Positions 44,987 to 53,146 are shown, counted from the stretch's first letter. The stretch: 64,000 bases of DNA from Arthrobacter sp. StoSoilB20 (GCF_019977295.1 NZ_AP024651.1:2914001-2978000), one strand, 5' to 3'. Translations and numbers: made by a program. Notes: a model not told the origin generated them from the letters alone.

Positions 44987-46294
44987 CTAGGCCGGCTTGG
45001 CTGCCAGCATGCGCTCGAGCGCAATCTTGGCGTTGTCCTGCACGGAGTCATCCACCGTGATGCGGTTGACGATTCGTCCTTCCACGAGCTCCTCAAGGAC
45101 CCAGGCAAGGTACCCCGGGTGGATGCGGTACATGGTGGAGCACGGGCAGATGACGGGGTCGAGGCAGAAGATGGTGTGCTGCGGGTTTTCGGCGGCGAGC
45201 CTGTTCACCATGTTGATCTCGGTGCCGATGGCGAACGTGGTGGGTTCGGTGGCGGCGGCGATGGCTTTCTTGATGAAGTCGGTGGAACCGGCGGAGTCGG
45301 CGGCGTCCACTACCTCCATGGGGCATTCGGGGTGGACGATCACGTTGACCCCTGGGAAGTCCTGCCGGGCTTTCTCGATCTGTCCTACGTTGAAGCGCTT
45401 GTGGACCGAGCAGAAGCCGTGCCAGAGGATGACGCGGGAGTCCAGGAGGACCTGTTCGTCGTTGCCGCCGAGTTCCTTGCGCGGGTTCCACATGGGCATC
45501 TGCTCAAGCGGCACGCCGAGTGCCTTGGCGGTGTTGCGGCCCAGGTGCTGGTCGGGGAAGAACAGGACCCGCTGACCGCGTTCGAAGGCCCACTCCAGGA
45601 CGACCTTGGCGTTGGAGGACGTGCACACGATTCCGCCGTTGCGCCCACAGAACGCCTTCAACGCAGCTGAGGAGTTCATGTACGTGACCGGAATGACCGG
45701 TACACGTCCGGACGCGTCCGGCTCCGTGCCGAAGATTTCCTCAAGTTGTTCCCAGCATTCTTCCACTGAGTCTTCGTCTGCCATGTCAGCCATGGAGCAG
45801 CCTGCGGCGAGGTTCGGCAGGATGACGGCTTGGTCCGGGGTGGAGAGGATGTCCGCTGTCTCGGCCATGAAGTGAACGCCGCAGAAGATGATGGCTTCGG
45901 CGTCCGGCTTGGTCAGCGCTGCATTGGCCAGCTGGAACGAGTCGCCCACGAAGTCCGCGTACTGGATGACTTCATCGCGCTGGTAGAAGTGGCCCAGGAT
46001 GACGGCCCGGTCCCCGAGAGTCGCTTTGGCGGCCCGGATGCGGGCGTCCAGTTCGGCGTCGGAGGCCTTTTTGTACTCTTCGGGCAACTGGCCCTGGCGT
46101 GGCGTGGCTTTCGGTGCCACGTCATCGCTTGAAGCACCGGGGCCGTAGGCTGGTTCGCCGGCGAGGGCTTCGGCAAGGTCATATTCCCAGGGGCCCCTGG
46201 CCAGTGCGGGGCTGCACGTGGATCCCGCGCGGGAGAGGCCCTTTTCGGCTTCCTCGCGGGTGATCAGCTGGACGGCAGTATTGACGCTGCTCAT
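44987..46294 (-). CDS. nadA: Quinolinate synthase
   Basis: Condenses iminoaspartate with dihydroxyacetone phosphate, using a 4Fe-4S cluster. The 435-residue protein has an N-terminal extension of about 85 residues and then AVILGHFYQRDEVIQYADFVGDS in outline. The cluster cysteines lie in IFCGVHFMAE, WHGFCSVHKRF and CLDPVICPCSTMYRI. AGGAG precedes the ATG by 6 nt, and the start overlaps the stop of the Nudix regulator gene as ATGA, so it is co-transcribed with it. Confidence 0.96.
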   Translation of the reverse strand: MSSVNTAVQLITREEAEKGLSRAGSTCSPALARGPWEYDLAEALAGEPAYGPGASSDDVAPKATPRQGQLPEEYKKASDAELDARIRAAKATLGDRAVILGHFYQRDEVIQYADFVGDSFQLANAALTKPDAEAIIFCGVHFMAETADILSTPDQAVILPNLAAGCSMADMADEDSVEECWEQLEEIFGTEPDASGRVPVIPVTYMNSSAALKAFCGRNGGIVCTSSNAKVVLEWAFERGQRVLFFPDQHLGRNTAKALGVPLEQMPMWNPRKELGGNDEQVLLDSRVILWHGFCSVHKRFNVGQIEKARQDFPGVNVIVHPECPMEVVDAADSAGSTDFIKKAIAAATEPTTFAIGTEINMVNRLAAENPQHTIFCLDPVICPCSTMYRIHPGYLAWVLEELVEGRIVNRITVDDSVQDNAKIALERMLAAKPA

Positions 46295-47001
46295 GGTGTA
46301 CTCCTGTTGTCTGGCCCGAGGCCTGGGGTGCCGGTAAAGCGGTAGAGGCGTGGTGGGCGGTGTTTTCCGCCTTGCAGGTATTCACCGGTTTCTTCTATTT
46401 CCGGTGTTGCCTTGACGTGCCTGCGGAAGTTTGCGGGATCGAGCGGGCGGTCCAGCACGGCCTCGTAGACTTCGCGGACCTGGGCGAGCGTGAAGAACTC
46501 GCCCAGCAAGTGGTAGGCGATGGAACCGTAGGCCATCTTGTTGCGGAGCCGCCAAAGGGCGTAGTCGACGATCGCCTGGTGATCGAAGGCCAGTTCCCCA
46601 AGCCGGTCTGCACGGAACCAACGCACGTTCTCGGACTCGTCAGCGAGGGCAGCTTCCGTGGGTTGCACCAGCGCCCAGTACACAATGGAAACCACCCGCT
46701 GGGTGGGCGACCTGTGGAGTCCGCCAAAGGCGTAGAGCTGTTCCAGGTAATGGGGCGCCAGTCCCGTGGTTTCGCGGAGGTTCCTTGAGGCTGCGTCCTG
46801 GAGGGATTCGTCGTGGGCCAGCGGTCCGCCCGGGAGCGCCCACATGTCCTTGAACGGCTCACGGATACGGCGGACCAGCGGCAGCCACAGGGTGGGCCGG
46901 CCCGACTTTTCACTGGGGCGAAGGGCGAAAATCACCGTGGAGATAGCCAACGACGGCGGCGCGAGCCGCCTCTCGGCGACATTGGCTGAGTTCGTGTTCA
47001 C
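46291..47001 (-). CDS. NrtR-like Nudix transcriptional regulator of NAD synthesis
   Basis: Protein of 236 residues with an N-terminal Nudix domain (about 15-145) and a C-terminal winged helix (about 150-236, ending KHRPPRLYRFTG). This is the NrtR architecture, where the Nudix domain senses ADP-ribose or related products and the wing binds DNA. The Nudix box is degenerate: GGPLAHDESLQDAASRNLRE has R-N and R-E where catalysis needs RE and EE. That supports a sensor rather than a hydrolase. The first gene of the nadABC operon, it starts with GTG, GAGG lying 9 nt upstream. Regulation of nadABC is inferred. Confidence 0.85.
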   Translation of the reverse strand: MNTNSANVAERRLAPPSLAISTVIFALRPSEKSGRPTLWLPLVRRIREPFKDMWALPGGPLAHDESLQDAASRNLRETTGLAPHYLEQLYAFGGLHRSPTQRVVSIVYWALVQPTEAALADESENVRWFRADRLGELAFDHQAIVDYALWRLRNKMAYGSIAYHLLGEFFTLAQVREVYEAVLDRPLDPANFRRHVKATPEIEETGEYLQGGKHRPPRLYRFTGTPGLGPDNRSTP

Positions 47002-47038
47002 GGCGTTTCACCTCGCTTCATCGCCGTCAGGAGCCCTC

Positions 47039-47094
47039 GGTGTACACCAGACAGTCATGTACACCGGAAAGCTAGTTAAAGTCATGTTGACTAG
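47039..47094. promoter_or_regulatory. Candidate operators of the NAD operon
   Basis: Two elements upstream of the Nudix regulator. GGTGTACACC (47039-47048) is a perfect palindrome, with a second TGTACACC at 47058-47065, 17 bp on. CTAGTTAA-N7-TTGACTAG (47072-47094) is a 23-bp inverted repeat with 7 of 8 arm positions pairing. Either could be the site of the NrtR-like protein; the sequence cannot say which. Confidence 0.55.
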
Positions 47095-47138
47095 AACTAA
47101 TGGTACGACTCAAGGGGCGGCAAGCAAAATGCTTTACG

Positions 47139-47612
47139 TCACACTGCCTTAGCGGCAGCTTCCATCAGGGGCAGGGTACGGCCCTGTATGTGGCTGTTCA
47201 GGACAATCACCGATGAGCACCTGACCACGGACTTGGTGGCGATCATGGCGTCCAGCACCCGCTGCATGTCCGGGTTGGACCGTGCTGCGATCCTCACCAT
47301 CAGGTCCGAGTTTCCCGTCACCGTGTGGACCTCGATGATTTCCGGGATGGCACCCAGGCTTTCAATGATGGCGTCGTGGCCGATCTCCTGGGTGATCGTG
47401 ACCGAACAGAACGCCACCACCGGAAACCCAAAGCTGGCGGGATCCGGCTGGGGAACCCATGATCCGATGACCCCGTTTTCGATCATCCTGTCGATCCGGG
47501 ACTGCACCGTGGCACGGGCGACCTTGAGCACGCGGGAAGCCTCCAGCACTGAGGATCGTGGCGAGTCAGTGAAGAAACGTACAATTTTTGCATCAAGCGC
47601 ATCGACCAGCAT
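47139..47612 (-). CDS. Lrp/AsnC-family transcriptional regulator
   Basis: Regulator of 157 residues with an AsnC-type helix-turn-helix (about 3-60, SSVLEASRVLKVARATVQSRIDRM) and a C-terminal RAM/ACT-like amino-acid-sensing domain (about 70-150, VHTVTGNSDLMVRIAARS). The ATG at 47612 follows AGGAA. It diverges from an amino-acid permease and, beyond it, the 2-oxoacid dehydrogenase operon. Control of these genes in response to a branched-chain or other amino acid is likely from position (compare BkdR-type Lrp proteins) but not shown. Confidence 0.9.
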   Translation of the reverse strand: MLVDALDAKIVRFFTDSPRSSVLEASRVLKVARATVQSRIDRMIENGVIGSWVPQPDPASFGFPVVAFCSVTITQEIGHDAIIESLGAIPEIIEVHTVTGNSDLMVRIAARSNPDMQRVLDAMIATKSVVRCSSVIVLNSHIQGRTLPLMEAAAKAV

Positions 47613-47647
47613 CAAAGTTCCTGTCCCCGGGGATTCGTACCCATCAC

Positions 47648-47677
47648 ATCGCTAGAGCAAAAAGTGATGTATCTTAC
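47648..47677. promoter_or_regulatory. Candidate Lrp-type site between lrp and the permease gene
   Basis: ACATC and GATGT arms (within 47648-47673) lie about 15 bp apart around an A-rich spacer, AGAGCAAAAAGT, in the divergent gap. A-rich imperfect dyads of this kind suit Lrp proteins. The remaining part of the 174-bp gap shows AAGG ahead of the permease ATG and nothing else clear. Confidence 0.3.
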
Positions 47678-47786
47678 AAACTGCGAGAATTATTCCACGG
47701 CTCGTGCTGCGTCGTCGACGCCTGCGTGCCAAGCCCATGAGGCCAACACGCCAAACCAGCATGCAATCCATAGAAGGTAGACACGT

Positions 47787-49172
47787 ATGACAACGAAGTC
47801 CATCGCGGCTCCTGCCCCAACATCAGGCCTCGGGCACTCGCTCAAGCCGCGCCAGCTCACCATGATGGGATTGGGCAGTGCGATCGGCGCCGGCCTCTTC
47901 CTCGGCTCGGGGGCAGGGGTCCAGGCTGCAGGTCCGGCAGTGCTCATTTCCTACCTCGTCGCCGGCACCCTGATCATCCTGGTCATGTGGGCGCTGGGCG
48001 AGATGGCGGCCGCCAACCCCAACAGCGGCGCTTTCTCTGTGTACGCGGAAAAGGCCATGGGCAAGACTGCCGGCGGAACCATCGGCTGGCTGTGGTGGCT
48101 CCAACTGGTGGTGGTCATCGCCGCCGAAGCCCTCGGCGCAGCAGGACTGCTGTTCTCGATCTGGCCCGTCATCCCGGTGTGGATACTCGCCCTGGTGTTC
48201 ATGGTGGTCTTCACCGGCATCAACCTGGTGGGCGTGCGGAACTTTGGCGAGTTTGAATTCTGGTTCGCCATCCTCAAGGTCGCTGCCATCGTGATCTTCC
48301 TGCTCATTGGTGCCGCCCTGCTGTTCGGCTGGCTCCCGAACGTTCCCTCCCCCGGACTCTCGGCCTTCGGCGACTTTGCTCCCAACGGCATCGGCGGAAT
48401 CGCAGCAGCCTTGTTCGTGGTGATCTTCGCCTTCGGTGGCACCGAGATCGTCAGCGTTGCCGCAGCAGAAACCGAGAACCCCGCCCACAGCGTCGGCAAG
48501 GCCATCCGCACAGTGGTGTGGCGCATCCTGGTCTTCTACATCGGCTCCGTCTTCGTCATCGCCGCCGTCCTGCCTGTGGGCTCGGAGGGACTCAAGTCCC
48601 CGTTCGCCGGAGTGCTGGACCTCGCAGGAATTCCGGGCGCCGGTGCAGCCATCACCCTGGTGGCCGTGGTGGCCCTGCTGTCGGCGTTGAATGCCAACCT
48701 GTACGGCGCCTCCCGCATGATCTTCTCCCTCTCAGAGCGCGGCGAAGCTCCGCGTTTCCTCTCCCGCCTGAGCGGATCAAAGGTTCCCGTTGCCGCCGTC
48801 GGAATTTCGGTTGCTTTCGGCTTCATCGCCACGGTCCTGGAATTGCTGTTCCCGGAGAAGATCCTGCCGGCACTGTTGAACCTTGTGGGCTCCACCTGCC
48901 TGGTGGTCTGGGGAACTGCCCTGGTGTCCCAATTCATCCTTCGCCGCAGGGCAGACCGGGATGGCACCGAACTGCCCTTGCGGATGAAGGGATTCCCGTT
49001 CCTGACCATCCTGGGACTTGTGCTGCTGGGCCTGATCCTGGTGGTGGGCTTTGCCAACCCGGAAAGCGCCGGACAACTGGTCGGAACGTTCATCCTGATC
49101 CTGGCCATCGCCGCCGGCTGCTTTATCAACGCCAAGTCCAAAGCCGCCCGCCACAGCACGGCGGCGAAGTAA
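47787..49172 (+). CDS. APC-family amino acid permease
   Basis: Cytoplasmic-membrane amino-acid/proton symporter of 461 residues with twelve predicted helices. The family's first-helix motif is LTMMGLGSAIGAGLFLGSGAG (about 28-48), and GTLIILVMWALGEMAAANPNSGAFSVYAEKAMG lies near helix 2-3 in outline. It belongs to the AnsP/GabP/ProY group. The neighbouring Lrp regulator and keto-acid dehydrogenase genes suggest a branched-chain or related substrate; this is inference. A perfect hairpin terminator follows. Confidence 0.9.
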   Translation: MTTKSIAAPAPTSGLGHSLKPRQLTMMGLGSAIGAGLFLGSGAGVQAAGPAVLISYLVAGTLIILVMWALGEMAAANPNSGAFSVYAEKAMGKTAGGTIGWLWWLQLVVVIAAEALGAAGLLFSIWPVIPVWILALVFMVVFTGINLVGVRNFGEFEFWFAILKVAAIVIFLLIGAALLFGWLPNVPSPGLSAFGDFAPNGIGGIAAALFVVIFAFGGTEIVSVAAAETENPAHSVGKAIRTVVWRILVFYIGSVFVIAAVLPVGSEGLKSPFAGVLDLAGIPGAGAAITLVAVVALLSALNANLYGASRMIFSLSERGEAPRFLSRLSGSKVPVAAVGISVAFGFIATVLELLFPEKILPALLNLVGSTCLVVWGTALVSQFILRRRADRDGTELPLRMKGFPFLTILGLVLLGLILVVGFANPESAGQLVGTFILILAIAAGCFINAKSKAARHSTAAK

Positions 49173-49190
49173 CACCTGCTCATCACAACT

Positions 49191-49231
49191 AAGAAGTCCT
49201 GCACAGTTTGTACTGTGCAGGACTTCTTTTT
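49191..49231 (+). terminator. Terminator of the permease gene
   Basis: Perfect 17-bp stem (49191-49207 with 49212-49228), TTGT loop, ending in a T-run. The dehydrogenase operon therefore needs its own promoter. Confidence 0.93.
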
Positions 49232-49272
49232 ATGCCCAACTTGTACAAAGTGTTTCGTTTGAACTGTGCTGA

Positions 49273-49310
49273 TTGCGCACAACCACAATCGGTGACTAGG
49301 GTCACAACCA
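49273..49310 (+). promoter_or_regulatory. Promoter of the 2-oxoacid dehydrogenase operon with overlapping CRP-like site
   Basis: TTGCGC (49273-49278), an 18-bp spacer, TAGGGT (49297-49302), then 7 nt to the ATG at 49310: a leaderless arrangement. GGTGA-N6-TCACA (49291-49306) overlaps the -10 and differs from the CRP/GlxR consensus at one base. A protein bound there would block the promoter. TTGTACAA (49241-49248) is a further palindrome upstream. Confidence 0.5.
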
Positions 49311-50362
49311 TGACGACCAAACCCGTGCTGGCCGCCGTCGACGACGACGCGGCCCCGCTCACGCACCATCAACTCCGTGAGCTGTACACCTTGATGGCAG
49401 CAGTCCGGCACCTGGATACCTCAGCGGTCGCCTGGCAACGCCAAGGCATCATTCCCGGCTACGCCCCGGAGCTCGGCCAGGAAGCCGCACAGGTAGGCAG
49501 CGGCTATGCCGTGGACCGGACCCGCGATTTCGTTTTCCCCACATACCGTGAAATGGGCGTTGCCCGGGCCATGGGACTGGACATGGTGGGCTACATGTCC
49601 ACCCACAAAGCCACCTGGCATGGCGGCATGTACAACCCCCTGGAATCACGGTTCGCCCCCATCCAGGCAGTGGTGGCAGGATCCGTGCTCCATGCAGTCG
49701 GCTGGGCCCACGGCCAGACCCTCACCGGCCCGGGAACAGACGGACTGGGGGTGGCCATGACCTACTTCGGCGACGGCGCTTCCTCCCAGGGCGACGTCCA
49801 TGAGGCCATGAACTTCGCCGCTGTCTTCAAGGCCCCCGTGGTCTTCTTCGTGCAGAACAACGGGTGGGCCATCTCGGTCCCCACCGAACGCCAGGTGGCA
49901 GGCGGCTCCGTGGCAGCCCGCGCAGCCGGATACGGCATCCCGTCCCTGCAGGTAGATGGCAACGACGTCGTAGCCGTCTACGAAGCTACCCGTTCCGCTT
50001 TCGCCCACTGCCGAGCAGGGAACGGCCCGGTGGTCATTGAGGCCATGACCTACCGGCGCGGCCCTCACTCCACAGCTGACGACCCCGGCCGCTACCGCAC
50101 CCTGGAGGAGGAACGCCTGGACGCCGGCGAGGATCCCCTGGAGCGCTTCAAACAGCGCCTGCTGGCCGAAGGAGTGGCCGATGAGGCCTTCTTCGCCGAG
50201 GCCCAGTCCTTGGCTGAGCAGGAAGAAGAGGCAATCCGCGCCGGAATCGCGGACCTCGGCGCACGTCCCGGCGCGGAAATGTTCAGCATGGTCTTCCAGG
50301 AGCCCACCCCTTCCCTTCAATCCCAGGCCACCGCGTGGCGCGAGGAGTCCGAACATGTCTGA
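49310..50362 (+). CDS. 2-oxoacid dehydrogenase E1 component, alpha subunit
   Basis: ThDP-dependent decarboxylase alpha chain, 350 residues. It has YAPELGQEAAQVGSGYA, FPTYREMGVARAMG and the ThDP motif GDGASSQGDVHEAMNFAAVFKAPVVFFVQNN in outline (GDG to NN). The phosphorylation-loop-like YRRGPHSTADDPGRYR is typical of branched-chain keto-acid and acetoin/pyruvate E1 alpha chains. The branched-chain substrate is favoured by the Lrp and permease neighbours, pyruvate or acetoin being the alternatives. E1 beta overlaps its end by 8 bp. The start is set by the leaderless promoter; upstream in-frame codons run into the terminator. Confidence 0.9.
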   Translation: MTTKPVLAAVDDDAAPLTHHQLRELYTLMAAVRHLDTSAVAWQRQGIIPGYAPELGQEAAQVGSGYAVDRTRDFVFPTYREMGVARAMGLDMVGYMSTHKATWHGGMYNPLESRFAPIQAVVAGSVLHAVGWAHGQTLTGPGTDGLGVAMTYFGDGASSQGDVHEAMNFAAVFKAPVVFFVQNNGWAISVPTERQVAGGSVAARAAGYGIPSLQVDGNDVVAVYEATRSAFAHCRAGNGPVVIEAMTYRRGPHSTADDPGRYRTLEEERLDAGEDPLERFKQRLLAEGVADEAFFAEAQSLAEQEEEAIRAGIADLGARPGAEMFSMVFQEPTPSLQSQATAWREESEHV

Positions 50363-51428
50363 GACCATCACCGGGCTGCACCCCAACGTGGACAGCACAG
50401 CCGGCGTCGAGCACCTGTCCATGCAACAGGCCCTCAACCGGGCATTGGACGAGCTCCTGGCCGAGAATGCCAGGACCGTCATTTTCGGCGAGGACTGCGG
50501 CCGGCTGGGAGGCGTCTTCCGCATCACGGACGGCCTGCAGGCCAAGTACGGCGAGGACCGGGTGTTCGACACCCCGCTGGCCGAGTCGGGCATTTTGGGC
50601 ATGTCCGTGGGCCTTGCCATGGCCGGCTTCCACCCCATTCCCGAGGTCCAGTTCGATGGCTTCGCCTATCCGGCCATCAACCAGATCATTTGCCAGATCG
50701 CCCGGATGAACTACCGCAGCCGGGGCACATTGCCCATGCCCATTACACTGCGCGTGCCCAGCTTCGGCGGCATCCGAGCGCCCGAACACCACGGCGAAAG
50801 CCTTGAGGCACTCTTTGCCCATGTGCCCGGACTCAAAGTTGTCTCCCCTGCTACCCCGCACGACGCCTACCACCTGCTCAAGTACGCCGCCACCCGCCCG
50901 GATCCGGTGATCTTCATGGAGCCGAAGTCGCGCTACTGGCAAAAGGGGCCGGTGGACGTCACCACCGCGACTCCCGGTGAGGCAATCCACGACGGTTGCA
51001 CCTCCGGCGGCGGCAGCCCCACCGGCGCCCGCGTGGCCAGGGAGGGCAAGCACCTCACGCTGGTGGCATGGGGCGCCATGGTGTCCCGATGCCTGCAGGT
51101 TGCTGAACTGGCCGCCGAGGACGGGATCGACGTCGAGGTCCTGGACCTGCGCTGGTTGAAGCCGATTGACGCCGAGGCCCTGGCGAGGTCCGTCGGAAAG
51201 ACGCGGCGCGCCGTCGTCGTCCATGAAGCGCCGCTGACTTCCGGACTTGGCGCCGAGGTGGCCCAACTCATCACGCAGAGCTGTTTCGCAACGCTCAAGG
51301 CGCCGGTGGAGCGGGTCACCGGCTTTGACGTGCCCTATCCCTCCGGAGACCTGGAGGACGAATACATCCCCAACATCGACCGCATCCTCTTTGGGATCCA
51401 ACGCGTACTGGAGTACCGCCGTGGCTGA
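50355..51428 (+). CDS. 2-oxoacid dehydrogenase E1 component, beta subunit
   Basis: Partner of E1 alpha, 357 residues, transketolase-like pyrimidine-binding and C-terminal domains. Motifs are LSMQQALNRALDELLAENARTVIFGEDCG in outline, GVFRITDGLQAKYGEDRVFDTPLAESGILG, PEVQFDGFAYPAINQI, GIRAPEHHGESLEALFAHVPGLKVV and DLRWLKPIDAEAL. The protein is normal in length and complete. Its ATG overlaps E1 alpha by 8 bp and its stop overlaps the lipoyl gene by 8 bp, so all three are coupled. Confidence 0.92.
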   Translation: MSETITGLHPNVDSTAGVEHLSMQQALNRALDELLAENARTVIFGEDCGRLGGVFRITDGLQAKYGEDRVFDTPLAESGILGMSVGLAMAGFHPIPEVQFDGFAYPAINQIICQIARMNYRSRGTLPMPITLRVPSFGGIRAPEHHGESLEALFAHVPGLKVVSPATPHDAYHLLKYAATRPDPVIFMEPKSRYWQKGPVDVTTATPGEAIHDGCTSGGGSPTGARVAREGKHLTLVAWGAMVSRCLQVAELAAEDGIDVEVLDLRWLKPIDAEALARSVGKTRRAVVVHEAPLTSGLGAEVAQLITQSCFATLKAPVERVTGFDVPYPSGDLEDEYIPNIDRILFGIQRVLEYRRG

Positions 51429-51750
51429 AATTTCGTTCCCCCTCCCCGATCTCGGCGAGGGACTCATCGAAGCAACTGTGCTGGAGTGGCTGGTTGAACC
51501 CGGTCAGCAGGTGGAACGCAACCAAGCGATCGTGGAGCTTGAGACCACCAAATCGGCCGTCGAGTTGCCCAGCCCCCAGGCAGGTAAAGTGGTGCGTATT
51601 CACGGGGCGCCCGGTGAGACCATCAATGTGGGCGAGCCGCTGATCGTGTTCGAGGTTCCGGACGACACCGCCGGGATCGTGGGCACTGTTCCGAAGGACG
51701 AAGCACCCAAGCGCCGGGTCCGCCTGAGCGCCGTACTCGATGAGGACTGA
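51421..51750 (+). CDS. Stand-alone lipoyl-domain protein (truncated E2)
   Basis: Only 109 residues, one biotinyl/lipoyl domain: LPDLGEGLIEATVLEWLVEPG, lipoyl-lysine K44 in LETTKSAVELP, then the swinging-arm half GAPGETINVGEPLIVFEVP. A normal E2 acyltransferase has about 400-500 residues with an E1/E3-binding domain and a catalytic domain with HHxxxDG; none of this is present, and the 30-residue tail is charged. GTG start overlaps E1 beta by 8 bp. It should carry the acyl group from E1 by its lipoyl arm. The transferase step must come from the next gene or from an E2 elsewhere. Confidence 0.88.
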   Translation: MAEISFPLPDLGEGLIEATVLEWLVEPGQQVERNQAIVELETTKSAVELPSPQAGKVVRIHGAPGETINVGEPLIVFEVPDDTAGIVGTVPKDEAPKRRVRLSAVLDED

Positions 51751-51754
51751 GACC

Positions 51755-52582
51755 ATGACCGGCAGGCACACCGTGGAACAACACCGGCACACCGTGGAGG
51801 GCACCGACCCCGGCCTGTTCGTGGCCGTGCATGAATCCGCCACTGACGCCGGCTTGCGCCCTGTCCTGCTGATCCATGGCTTCTCCTCTTCCAGCAAGCT
51901 GAACTGGGAGGACAGCGGCTGGATCACTGCCCTCCAGGACGCGGGCCGCCAGGTGATCACCGTCGACCTGCCCGGCCACGGCCGGAGCCATTCCCCGGAG
52001 GATCTGGACTCATATACGCCCAGCCGCATTCGCGCGGACCTTCTGCAGATAGTGACCGACGCCGGTGCCCGGCCCCTGCGCGAGGGTGATCCGTCCACGG
52101 GGCTGGACGTCATTGGCTACTCTCTGGGTTCACGGCTGGCCTGGGAATTTGGCGCCACCCAGCCGGACTTGGTCCACCGGATCGTCCTCGGTGGCCCAAG
52201 CTCAGCGGATCCTCTGGCTGCCTTCGACCTCGCGGCCGCCCAGCGGCACCTCTCCGACGGCACGCCTGTGGAGGACGCATCCACCGCAGGGCTGCTGAGG
52301 ATGGCGCAAATGCTTCCCAGCAACAACCTGTTCGCCATGTTGTCCCTCATCGAAGCCGTCAAGGGAGAACCTTTCGATCCCGCCGAAGCAGCCCCGCATA
52401 TGCCCCTGTTGTTGGTGGCCGGCGAAAAGGACGAACGGGCAGCCACCATGCCGGAGCTCGCGGCCATTGCCGGTAAGCGGGGCGGACTGGTGGAAACCCT
52501 GGTGATCCCCGGGCGGACCCACACCAACGTCATCACCAGCCGTGCGTTCAAGGAAGCCGCCATCGCGTTCCTTGGCGTCTGA
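51755..52582 (+). CDS. Alpha/beta hydrolase, possible separate E2 acyltransferase unit
   Basis: Alpha/beta-hydrolase fold protein of 275 residues. It has oxyanion-hole region LLIHGFSSSSKLNWED, nucleophile S123 in GYSLGSR, acid in VAGEKDE and histidine in GRTHTNVI. In acetoin dehydrogenase systems (AcoC type), the E2 is a lipoyl domain fused to an alpha/beta hydrolase domain. Here the two are separate neighbouring genes, 4 bp apart, so this protein may supply the second half. A thioesterase or ester hydrolase for operon products is the alternative. ATG 51740, overlapping the lipoyl gene, is another possible start; GAGG favours 51755. Confidence 0.85.
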   Translation: MTGRHTVEQHRHTVEGTDPGLFVAVHESATDAGLRPVLLIHGFSSSSKLNWEDSGWITALQDAGRQVITVDLPGHGRSHSPEDLDSYTPSRIRADLLQIVTDAGARPLREGDPSTGLDVIGYSLGSRLAWEFGATQPDLVHRIVLGGPSSADPLAAFDLAAAQRHLSDGTPVEDASTAGLLRMAQMLPSNNLFAMLSLIEAVKGEPFDPAEAAPHMPLLLVAGEKDERAATMPELAAIAGKRGGLVETLVIPGRTHTNVITSRAFKEAAIAFLGV

Positions 52583-52608
52583 TCCGCGGGACAAGTTTGC
52601 GCCGGGTT

Positions 52609-52652
52609 GGCACTTCACACCCATGTTGGGGAAAATATGGGTGTGAAGTGCC
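52609..52652. terminator. Bidirectional terminator after the dehydrogenase operon
   Basis: Perfect 16-bp stem (52609-52624 with 52637-52652) and 12-nt loop, between the convergent hydrolase and MarR-like genes. Confidence 0.82.
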
Positions 52653-52680
52653 CACACGCGCGACTTCAACCACCGCGTAA

Positions 52681-53094
52681 TCAGCGGGCCAGCCGCTCCG
52701 CGTTAAGGCTCATGCGCTCCAGCACGCTCAACGCCATGGCGTACTCGTCGATCCCGATGCCCATGGACAGGTCCTCTCGGGCGGCTTCAACAAACCGCTG
52801 GGCTTCATGGAACTTCTCCCGACCACGGTCACTAAGGACCAGCCGGTCATCAATCATGGTGATCATGCCCCGGCCAACCAACGCCGCGAGCTCCCTCTCC
52901 CGCATCCGGATATCGTTCCCCCATAAAGGACGCAAGGTTTCCTCCAGCTGGTCCGGAAGCATCGCCCCCTCGGACAGAACGCTGAGGGTTTGCCACTGAC
53001 GCCGGCTGAGCTTGATCCGGGCCAGGATGCTGTCCAGCTGGGCCTCCAACGCGGCGTCGAGCCTCTTGATCCAATATCCGATGGGCTTGTTCAC
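52681..53094 (-). CDS. MarR-like winged-helix regulator
   Basis: Small regulator of 137 residues. YWIKRLDAALEAQLDSILARIKLSRRQWQTLSVLSEG is the usual dimerisation-helix start of MarR proteins. A divergent recognition region and wing (RERELAALVGRGMITMIDDRLVLSDRG) follow. No target is evident; the phosphoribosyltransferase gene diverges from it. The start is GTG 53094, the only in-frame start after an upstream stop. An AAGCAT box 6 nt ahead may make it leaderless, but the match is weak. Confidence 0.8.
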   Translation of the reverse strand: MNKPIGYWIKRLDAALEAQLDSILARIKLSRRQWQTLSVLSEGAMLPDQLEETLRPLWGNDIRMRERELAALVGRGMITMIDDRLVLSDRGREKFHEAQRFVEAAREDLSMGIGIDEYAMALSVLERMSLNAERLAR

Positions 53095-53140
53095 AAGCCC
53101 ATGCTTTCAGCGGATACGCCGCCGGGCAAGGTCTGGACGG

Positions 53141-53146
53141 TAGGCT
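53141..53146 (+). promoter_or_regulatory. -10 box of the phosphoribosyltransferase gene
   Basis: TAGGCT at 53141-53146 would start RNA near 53153, giving a leader of about 34 nt with GGAG at 53174-53177. Unlike its neighbours using the same hexamer, this gene has a leader and a Shine-Dalgarno. Confidence 0.45.

Noticed and set aside
46360..46788. Plus-strand frame opposite the Nudix regulator
   Set aside because: Antisense shadow; the opposite strand has clear Nudix and winged-helix features and operon overlap with nadA.
51740..51754. Start of the alpha/beta hydrolase at 51740, fused by overlap to the lipoyl gene
   Set aside because: Frames differ, so no fusion protein is possible without a frameshift. 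GAGG is well spaced for the ATG at 51755.
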